NCBI GenBank assembly: GCA_009763385.1
Contig: CM019823.1
Span: 86,129,104 to 86,193,103, forward strand
Source of the DNA: Coix lacryma-jobi var. lacryma-jobi
Taxonomy: Eukaryota; Streptophyta; Magnoliopsida; Poales; Poaceae
Length of the DNA: 64,000 bases
Direction of reading: 5' to 3'
The notes under the pieces: generated by a model
What the model was told of the DNA's origin: nothing
Database searches by the model: none
Seen by the model: the letters and a program-made list of their open reading frames with translations, nothing else
Part shown: positions 56,840 through 64,000 of the stretch, one piece after another
How positions within the stretch are numbered: position 1 is the stretch's first letter
Layout: every line of letters starts with the position of its first letter
Made by a program: the position numbers and the translations under genes

Positions 56840-57179
56840 ACCACACCAACCACGTTTGTGGTGTGGTCGCCACTGTGTATCGAAGGGAACAAGGTATGCG
56901 ACGGTTCGACCAGAAGCTTCATAGTGAAGACGGCGGGGAGCAGTCCAGGAGAGGCTTTGTCACGAGCGACTTAACCAAAGACCCACTTCCACATGGGAAA
57001 GGCTCGGAGCTATATACGGAGTTACCCTCAGTGCTAGTTTAGGACCGATCAAGTTTTTAGGGCAGAAACTAAACAAAACCTTAGAGTGGACAGAGTATAA
57101 CTTAATTCTAGTGCACAAATCTGGCGATATGAGATACCAATCTATTTTTTTCATTAACCGAATGACTTAGGCCAGATAA

Positions 57180-57762
57180 CAAGATAGCTCACATATTATA
57201 TTAAACCAAATGTAATTTTCTTATTTGAGGTCCTAAATGAATTCAAACTAAAAGTTGTCAACTACATAATTTCATAACTTTTTGAGATCTACAACTTTTA
57301 TTTTGGTAGTTTTTCCATCCGAGGTCGTTTATAAAAGAATGAATTTCAAATTTGAGAATTTGAAACGTAGTTTTCATTGACAAGATGATTTTAAATCAAA
57401 AAGTTGTCAACTACAAAGTTTCATAACTTTTTGAGATCTACAACTTTCATATTGGTCGTTTCTCCATTATCTCAAGTCATTTGAAAAATTGAAATTTTAA
57501 AATTCTAGTTAATTTCTAGTGGTTGTTTCTTTAAAAAAACACCACTAGAAATGATTTTCTAGTGGGGTAGCCTTAAGAAAACCGTATGTGTAAACGGTCC
57601 ATTTACATAGGTGGTTGATTTAAGACTACCGCCTGGGATAATGGATTGACACCGGCGGATGATGGCTCTAGACGGGCCCCTTTCATACCACAGGCGTGTG
57701 ATAACTAAAACTGCATGTGGTATGTTTTGGGGGCGCCAGTTATGAGCTTTTTTCTACCAGTG
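57180..57762 (-). mobile_element. CACTA-type fragment A (one end preserved)
   Basis: Reading leftwards from 57762: CACTGGTAGAAAAAAGCTC terminus, subterminal GGCGGTAGTC / GTTTACACATACGG motifs, then the AAAGTTGTAGATCTC repeats (57480-57230). It is the same repeat family as the 30.6-kb and 40.8-kb CACTA sequences. The other terminus is not found. Confidence 0.65.
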
Positions 57763-58815
57763 TAACCTAACAAAATGACTAAGCTTAACTAACCTAGGTC
57801 TTTAACTAATTAAAATGAAAAAAAACATACGTAGAGGAGGAGGTCGGCGCTAGGAGGGGAGGTCTCCGACCAGCGCTGTGGGCGAAGGGGGCGGCGCTGA
57901 GGGTGGGGGGGAGGGGTCCGACTGAGCTCGGGGGACGAGGGGTCGGCGTCAGCGAGCTCCGGCGGCAGCGGGTGTGAGCAAGCAGCGGTGGCGGTGGCAG
58001 CGTGCGGGAAAGAAGCAAGAGAGGGGATGGAGGAACAAGCCGACGCGACCAAATATACACTACTACAGAAAAACTTTTCTGAGGCGGTTAACCGAGGCGG
58101 GCATTCCAACTGCCGTTAATTGGGATTAACCGAGACGATCGCTTTGCCCGTCTCGGTTAAACGATTAACCGAGGCGGGTGTTTATAAGGTGCCCACCTCG
58201 ATTAATGATTAACCAAGGCGGGCATTTGTAAGATGCTCGTCTCGGTTGATGGTCTTCAGAAAATAAAAACCCAAAAATCTGCAACTTCTTGGATTCGAAC
58301 CTTATATAGGCGGTTGGTTTAAGACTACCGCCTAGGATAATGGATTGACATTGGCAGATGATGGCTCTAGATGGGCCCCTTTCATATCACAGGTGTGTGA
58401 TAACTAAAACTGCATGTGATATGTATTGGGGGCGCCAGCTATGAGCTTTTTTCTACTAGTGTAACCTAACAAAATGACTAAGCTTAACTAACCTTGGTCT
58501 CTAACTAACTGAAATGAAAAAAAACATATGTAGAGGAGGAGGTCGGTGCTCGGAGGGGAGGTCCCCGACCAGCGCTGTGGGAGAAGGGGGCGGCGTTGAG
58601 GAAGCGGAGGGGTCCGACCGAGCTCGGGGGACGAGGGGTCAGCGTCGGCGAGCTCCGGCGGCAGCGGGTGTGAGCGAGCAGCGGTGGCGGTGGCAGCGAG
58701 CAGGGAAGAAGCAAGAGAGGGGATGGAGGAAGAAGCCGACGCGACCAGATATACACTACTACAGAAAAACTTTTCCGAGGCGGACATTTTTTATTAACTG
58801 AGGTGGGCATTCCAA
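57606..58815. repeat. Tandem duplication, period about 697 bp
   Basis: Copy 1 (57606-58302) and copy 2 (58305-58815) each hold the end of CACTA fragment A (57762; 58461), the GC-rich flank (57820-58057; 58520-58753) and the start of fragment B, CACTACTACAGAAAAAC (58058; 58754). The copies are clearly homologous with several percent mismatch. Confidence 0.85.
57820..58057 (-). other. GC-rich exon-like segment (duplicated at 58520-58753)
   Basis: On the minus strand it reads as a Ser/Pro/Ala/Leu-rich open sequence (PSLASFPHAATATAAC, LPPELADADPSSPEL), kept in the second copy with one small indel. It may be a captured 5' exon or UTR. No domain recognised. Confidence 0.4.
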
Positions 58816-59340
58816 CCGCCTCGGTGATAAGGCCTCGGTTAATCGGGATTAACCGAGGCGGGAGGACCTCACGCTTCACAGTCCTGTGTCTTTACCACTA
58901 CACATCACACTTGTTCATGTCCATATATAATACATTATTGTTTTATATCAATATTTTGTAATCTTATATTAAATATTTTGGCTACTAAATGAACTCAAAT
59001 GAAAAAAACTTATAACTACAAAGTTTTAAATCTTGTTAAGTACTACAACTTTGGTATATGATGTATCTCCATCAGAGATAGTTTGAAAAATTCAAAAAGT
59101 TGAGTCTCAAAACATGTGAATTTCAAACACATATTTGTGACTCTAGATCATTTTAAAATAAAAACTTGTCAACATCAAAGATGTAGCTTAGGTCGGTCAC
59201 TACAACTTTTGTATTAACTATTTGAATATTTGAGATCGTTTAGGAATTTTAAATTTTAAATTTTAAAATCTATAACCTTCGAACATATTTTTGTGACTCT
59301 AAATAACTTCAAATTTAAAAAAAATTGTCGAGTACATAGA
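58058..59340 (+). mobile_element. CACTA-type fragment B, two partial 5' copies
   Basis: Termini CACTACTACAGAAAAAC at 58058 and 58754 are followed by subterminal GATTAACCGAGGCGGG repeats. Copy 1 stops at 58301, in a B-box-like GGTTCGAATCC (minus strand); copy 2 continues with an A-box-like stretch (58893-58908, minus) and diverged interior repeats to about 59330. The 3' terminus is not found. Confidence 0.7.
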
Positions 59341-59394
59341 AAAGGGGTACCTCAAAACCTCGACAAACAAAAGCTAAACCTCAACCAACCAACC

Positions 59395-60230
59395 GTCGGT
59401 GTTCGGAACCGGGGGGGTCAACACCAACGAGTGAATTTGTGATTGCATGCTCCCTAATCCGGATGGTGATGCAAGAAGAATACAAGCTATTTATCCTGGT
59501 TCGGGGAAGAGAAGGCCCTACGTCTAACGGGGGAGTTGAGTTTGTATTATCTTGCACCGAAGTGCTTGTACATGGGCGAATACAAGCGTGCGAGAGAACG
59601 GGGGTGTGAAGGAGGAGACTAGAACTTAGAGAACCGGGCTCCGGAGTCCTAGGCTATGGTGGTTTGCTTGAGAGTTTGAGTGTTTGTGGCTGCTTGTGAA
59701 CCGTTTTTGTCTGTTGGTGTGACTTGTGTAACGTCAGAACCCTTTTCTTGTCCGTTCCTAAGCCCTGACGTCCCCTTTTATAGGCGAAGGGGAGGCATAG
59801 GGTTACATGAATTCTAGGGCTGTCGTAGGCGATGACGTCGGAGTGGCGCTGCTGTAGCGACGTGCGCCGTCCTGTAGCGACATGCTTGGAGGTGTCGCGG
59901 CTGTCCCGGTGACGATGTGGTTGATGCCGATCATGTCAGTGTTGCTGTAGTGGCGTGCTCCGTCGCGTTGTGGCCGTCCTGTAGCGACATGCGATGACGT
60001 GGTTGGTGCTGACGAAGGACGACATCCATGCGAGGGCGTGTGAGATGTCGGAGACGTCACGTCGGGAGTTGTTGGAGTGCTGACGGTGATCCAGTTCGGG
60101 AGCCTGGAGTTCGTGTCTCTTGGCCACGGCGCGTAGGAGGGGCCACACACCGACCTCACTACCACGCTTCTTCGTCGAAGGAGAGGCGCGGCCGACGCCA
60201 CCATCGTCATCAGCTCACGACTAGGCTCAC
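59395..60230 (-). repeat. LTR of Tat/Grande-like gypsy element, minus strand (approximate)
   Basis: The block CCTGGTTCGGGGAAGAGAAGG..., CTACGTCTAACGGGGGAG and GCACCGAAGTGCTTGTAC is typical of Tat-lineage LTRs, here running into a minus-strand leader with CTTTTATAGGCG near 59776. Boundaries are estimated: the left one near GGTGTTCGGAACC, the right one unknown. Confidence 0.55.
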
Positions 60231-60357
60231 GACCGCAGCAGTCCCACCGTTCCTAGCAGGTGACGTGGAGCTCCCTGTTGGGGACCTGTCTGATCCTAGC
60301 TCAGGAACAGAGGATGAGCCGCGGGGCCTCGACGCGAATCCCGACTCCACCTTCGCC

Positions 60358-60791
60358 ATGTGCAGGACGAGGGAGCCCGGACGATCTCTCCTGACACACG
60401 CGACTCCGACGCCACCAAACCTGCTGCCGCACGGATTGTTTTGTCGGCAACTCCCGTTCGACCTCCACAACGCCGCCGCGAGCTACTCTGCCAAGGTGCG
60501 CTCTGGCATGAGTGCGCACGAGGACCGCCCTGGGGCTCTGTCACTACAAACCTAGCTGTCGTTTTCCCGGCCTCCGTGAATTTAGGGTTCACGCGAGCGC
60601 CAAGGCCAGAGCGGTACACCATTGGCGCGCTGCGACGGCGGTTGAAAGAGGAATGCCGAGGAAAGTTCCCCATCTTCTGCTGCGGCAACCCCGACTCCGA
60701 CTTGGACCACAACGACCCCACGGGGGAGTGCTTCACCATCGGGGACGGAGTTATCGCCTCATACGTACAAGCTCTCGAACGACAAGGGTGA
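60358..60791 (+). pseudogene. ORF opposite to a Tat-like element; possible accessory gene
   Basis: From ATG 60358 the frame reads MCRTREPGRSLLTHATP to a stop at 60555; an overlapping frame continues WGSVTTNLAVVFPASVNL, ERYTIGALRRRLKEECRG and a Cys/Asp-rich end to 60791. Moving between frames near 60535 would join them, so one frameshift is likely. AATAAA at 60886 follows on the same strand. Its position in the 3' interior and antisense orientation match the accessory 'gene 23' of maize Grande; that homology is inference and no domain is recognised. Confidence 0.45.
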
Positions 60792-60885
60792 AACCTTCAC
60801 CAACGCTCGGAACGTTATTTTTACCCCTAGGGCCTCGAGGCCTTGAACATTTCTCATGTTTCGTACAAACGTCGCATCATGAATG

Positions 60886-60891
60886 AATAAA
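60886..60891 (+). terminator. Candidate poly(A) signal for the opposite-strand ORF
   Basis: AATAAA in GAATGAATAAAAAG, 95 bp after the ORF end. Confidence 0.4.
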
Positions 60892-61539
60892 AAGTTATCG
60901 ATTCCAAGCACTTTCTTTCATTCAAAAATAGAGGTAGCCTCGATTCTGCTCAATCAGAGACAAGATTCCCTTGGGGGCTGACAGGGAGGTAACCCCCTAA
61001 GTTCCTAAAAAATTCACACGTTTTTTTTTCAAAACTCGACTTTACTTTATTTATCTACGCCTCAAACACGCTTCACGACTAAAAACACGTCGAGCTCCCT
61101 AAGGGTCGAGGCACGGGCGGAGCTACGTTGGCACTTGTGGGTGCAGCCGCACCCAGAGAAAAAACGAAAATCAATTATTAGCAGTAATTGTCTACCGTGT
61201 TTGCAGTTGCACCCCCCAGGCGCAAAGTCACGCACCCAGAGGTCCAACAGATGAACTAGGGGAAGAATATCATTGCTTCCTATTCGCTCGTAGCCTCGTA
61301 TACGCGCGACGCCAGTCCACTCATCTAGTACTGCCGTCTGCCCATGCACTGATGCATGGAGGTCAAGTCTTTGACTTCGATTCTCGTCCGGGCATCCTCC
61401 ACCTTTTATCTGCTCATTTCTCCTTTGTCCTAAGCTGCCTAGCGTTTAGTGTGCTAACCATGCATTAATTCCCATCACAAAGTAAGGCATCTCAAATTAG
61501 ATTTTAATTATGTCATTCTTGATTATCTGTTTAGATATG

Positions 61540-61680
61540 TACTTCCACTATCTCAAATTATAAATTATTCTATTTTTTTTAGAACCAAAATATCTCAATT
61601 TTTTTTGTAGTTTCTCTATAATTAATTTTGGTCAAACTTGAGATACTTTTAGTGACTTATAATTTGAGACGGTTAGAGTA
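61540..61680. mobile_element. Stowaway-like MITE inside hAT
   Basis: TACTTCCACTATCTCAAATTATAA at the left and TTATAATTTGAGACGGTTAGAGTA inverted at the right, 141 bp. Confidence 0.75.
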
Positions 61681-62139
61681 TTATAGGATTCTTGACCCAC
61701 TTGGATTTTAAATATTTTATATTTATGACAGTAAAAAACTAAAATTTGATTCTCTTACCAAAGACAGCAAGTAGCTTGAATTTAATCTTGTTGAGGTAGG
61801 ACCAGATGAATAGCGACACGACCTATAAAACCTTTCTTGTTTGAATTATCATAAAACTGTTAGAAATCTATATCTTCTATTTTTTTAAAAAAAGATCTGT
61901 AATAAGAGTGAGTTTATTGGAGGTTAAACACCTTTTAGCGTTTTGTGTTTTTAGATAGATTCTCCTTGTCCGCTTGAACTTATCATGTCGGTTTCTCAAC
62001 CATTGTACAATATTTTTCTCACAACAAAACAACATTAGTCGGTTTATCAGTCGTAAAAACCATCAGCCAAACAACTCCATTGCTTTTACTATATATTTAG
62101 ACATAGTGCACATCTAATAAGTGTATAGCAAAAGCTATA

Positions 62140-62399
62140 TACTCCTTCCGTATAAGAAATAGATAATGTTTTGGACAAGGTTTCGGTCAAACATTGGAAA
62201 TATAAATCATGAATAACTTTTAAATTATTGAGTTTGAAAATATAAAAACCATATGAATGCATTTATCTTGAAAAATACTTTCATAAAAATATACATATAT
62301 CACTTTTTGATAAATATTTTTTATAAAGAGAGTCAAAATTATACTTTGAAGACCGTGTCGATGTCTCAAACGTCGTTTATTTCCTATACGGAGGGAGTA
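62140..62399. mobile_element. Stowaway-like MITE inside hAT
   Basis: TACTCCTTCCGTATAAGAAA at the left and TTTCCTATACGGAGGGAGTA inverted at the right, 260 bp. Confidence 0.8.
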
Positions 62400-63080
62400 T
62401 ATATAAAAGAAAAAATATTTTATAGTTTTATATCCACGTATTCCATTGACATGAGGATTAGCTTCAAATTTCCGTATTTATATAACTATATAACATACTA
62501 ACGTAAAGTTGCTATTATGTCGTGCACCCCCTTCATTTTCACTCTAGCTCCGCCCCTGGGTCGAGGGACACCGAGACGGGAGCTCTCCTATGCCTCCGGG
62601 CTACGGTACCTCCACTCACTCCCCCCTCGAGGGTCTCGAGTCTGTGTCAAAAACTTAGTCAAAGCAAAACTCAGGCAAAGAAAAATAAGAAAACTCGAGC
62701 ACAAGGGGCTGACAGGGGTTAACGCCCTAAGTTCCTAAAAAACTCACACGGTTTTTCCAAAACTCGATGTTACCTTATTTATCTATGCCTTGAACATGCT
62801 TCGCGACTAAAAACACCTCGAGCTCCCTAAAGGTCGAGGGACGTCGAGACAGGAGCTCTCCTACGCCTCCGGGCTACGGTACCACCACTCACTCCCCCCT
62901 TGAGGGTCTAGAGTCTGTGTTGAAAACTTAGTCAAAAAGCAAAACTTAGGCAAAGAAAAATAAGAAAACTCGAGCACAAAGATGTTTCATTATCATCTCG
63001 AGCACTCATAAGTTTTTCAGGCCACGAAGGGCCACAACGTCACAAAAACACTAATTATTTATATGGGCCTTCTTGCCCAG

Positions 63081-63895
63081 ATATGGCTCGCAGGCCTCAA
63101 GCTTCGGCGCCTCCGTCATCATTTTTGTCGTCATCCTCGCTACCCTGACCTTCCTCGTCGACATCGAGGCCGTAGTCCATGAATGGAAAGGTAACGTTCC
63201 ACATTTAATGCGTTCACGTAGCCGTCCCTCGAGAACATGCAGATATGGCTCGCAGGGCCAGAAGCTTCGGCACCTCCATCATCATCGTCGTCATCCTCCT
63301 CGCTACCCGGACCTTCCTCGTCGACATCGAGGCCGTAGTCCGTGAAGGGAAAGGTAATGTTCCACATTTAATGCGTTCACCTAACCGTCCCTCGAGAACA
63401 CACAGATATGGCTCGCATGCCTCAAGCTAAAGCGCCTCCATCATCATCGTCGTCGTCCTCCTCGCTACCCGGACCTTCCTTGTCGACATCGAGGTCGTAG
63501 TCCGGGAAGGGAAAGGTAACGTTCCGCATTTAATGCGTTCAACTAACCGTCCCTTGAGAACATGCAAATATGGCTCGTAGGCCTCAAGCTTCAACGCCTC
63601 CATCATCATCGGTGGCGTCCTCCTCGCTACCCGGACCTTCCTCGTCGACATCGAGGTCGTAGTCTGGGAAGGAAAAGGTAACGTTCCGCATTTAATGCGT
63701 TCACCTAACCGTCCCTCGAGAACACGCAGATATGGCTCGCAGGCCTCAAGCTTCGGCGCCTCCATCATCATCGTTGTCGTCCTCCTCGCTACCTGGACCT
63801 TCCTCGTCGACATCAAGGCCGTAGTTCGGGAAGGGAAAGGTAACGTTCCGCATTTAATGTGATCACCTAACTGTCCCTCGAGAACACGCAACAGG
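63081..63895. repeat. Five tandem copies of a 162-bp repeat
   Basis: Units begin ATATGGCTCGCAGGCC at 63081, 63243, 63406, 63568 and 63730. Each holds TCATCATC(A/G)TCGTCGTC, CTACCCGGACCTTCCTCGTC and TTTAATGCGTTCACCTAACC. One copy is 163 bp, the rest 162 bp. The period is a multiple of three, so minus-strand ORFs run through several units (63427-63942). Likely 3'-interior satellite-like repeats of the Tat-like element. Confidence 0.92.
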
Positions 63896-64000
63896 TACAC
63901 GCGTCGTCTCCTTGGCTCCTTTCTGTTGCACAGGCCTGCCACGGTCGCCGCTCTGCAACAGTTCTTGCCTAAAAAGACGCGCCCATCAGATGGGAGAAAT

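Larger units (their letters stand above)
39746..57060 (+). mobile_element. Copia (SIRE-like) LTR serving as nest host
   Basis: With insertions removed, pieces 39746-39869, 40368-40622, 41476-42076 and 56840-57060 read as one LTR: start TTTGGTGTTTGATGATCAAC, repeats of CATC(A/G)GACGT, TATA box CTATATATACCCCC near 41790, and a 3' part with GTTTGTGGTGTGGTCGCC, CTTCATAGTGAAGAC and CGGAGTTACCC. These are SIRE-like LTR hallmarks. Neither PBS nor gag is seen, so this is a solo or truncated LTR. Confidence 0.65.
61112..62558. mobile_element. Non-autonomous hAT element
   Basis: Ends CACGGGCGGAGCTACG and, in complement, CAGGGGCGGAGCTAGA; perfect 8-bp duplication GGTCGAGG (61104-61111, 62559-62566). 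1,447 bp, AT-rich, no transposase recognised, two Stowaway-like MITEs nested inside. Confidence 0.9.
60974..62979. repeat. Two-copy tandem repeat, about 275 bp, split by hAT
   Basis: Copy 1 is 60974-61111 plus 62567-62704; copy 2 is 62705-62979. Both run GGGGCTGACAGGG, CCCTAAGTTCCTAAAAAA, GAGCTCCCTAA(A/G)GGTCGAGG, CTCCGGGCTACGGTACC and end AAACTCGAGCACAA. Long tandem repeats in the 3' interior are characteristic of Tat/Ogre elements. Confidence 0.85.

Noticed and set aside
63073..63345. Hydrophobic plus-strand ORF (VIIFVVILATLTFLVDIE) resembling a membrane protein
   Set aside because: It is an artefact of the 162-bp tandem repeat, repeating with the DNA period and open in other frames too.
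63081..63895. Possible CRISPR-like regular repeats
   Set aside because: The units are contiguous 162-bp tandem copies without unique spacers, in a plant genome.

Overview
The window is plant nuclear DNA, almost certainly from a grass and plausibly Panicoideae/Andropogoneae. The evidence is one intron-containing plant GH5 beta-glucosidase-type gene surrounded by nested Ty3/gypsy and Ty1/copia retrotransposons, CACTA, hAT, MULE and LINE elements and many MITEs of grass type. I see no CRISPR array, rRNA gene, operon or prokaryotic signal. Species was not determined.

Layout. 1-7594: 3' half of a Tekay-type chromovirus (gag, protease, RT-RNase H, integrase, chromodomain, then 3' LTR), broken by short deletions. 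7595-13801: SIRE/Maximus-like copia element, plus strand (5' LTR, decayed gag with three zinc knuckles, non-coding interior). 13802-19129: a second SIRE-like copia on the minus strand, with a long open gag, truncated in pol. 19130-23667: 3' portion of an autonomous-type CACTA element with a Ulp1-like protease exon set; its 3' flank holds two related TIR elements embedded in (TA)n tracts. 23668-28560: fragments of gypsy LTRs. 28560-31560: CACTA-like sequence holding a foldback MULE, which itself holds a 5'-truncated L1 LINE.

31798-36817: the single convincing host gene, seven exons encoding a 519-residue secreted GH5 enzyme with a beta-trefoil-like insert; introns 3 and 4 carry five MITEs. 36818-39740: intergenic sequence with MITEs. 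39746-57060: a copia LTR used as a landing pad by a hAT element (8-bp target duplication), a CACTA element carrying a tRNA-like sequence (3-bp duplication) and a 9-kb gypsy element lacking reverse transcriptase (5-bp duplication). Inside that gypsy element sits a solo gypsy LTR (5-bp duplication), and inside that a small non-coding LTR element (5-bp duplication). 57180-59340: CACTA ends in a tandemly duplicated block. 59395-64000: minus-strand Tat/Grande-like LTR and 3' interior with an opposite-strand ORF, tandem repeats and a hAT insertion.

The most interesting signals are the tRNA-like sequence recurring in one non-autonomous CACTA family, dyad repeats in a copia LTR whose two arms change together, the (TA)n-flanked element with GC-rich cargo, and the candidate accessory gene of the Tat-like element. 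All coordinates and target duplications were read by eye; family names rest on recognised motifs, not on database searches.
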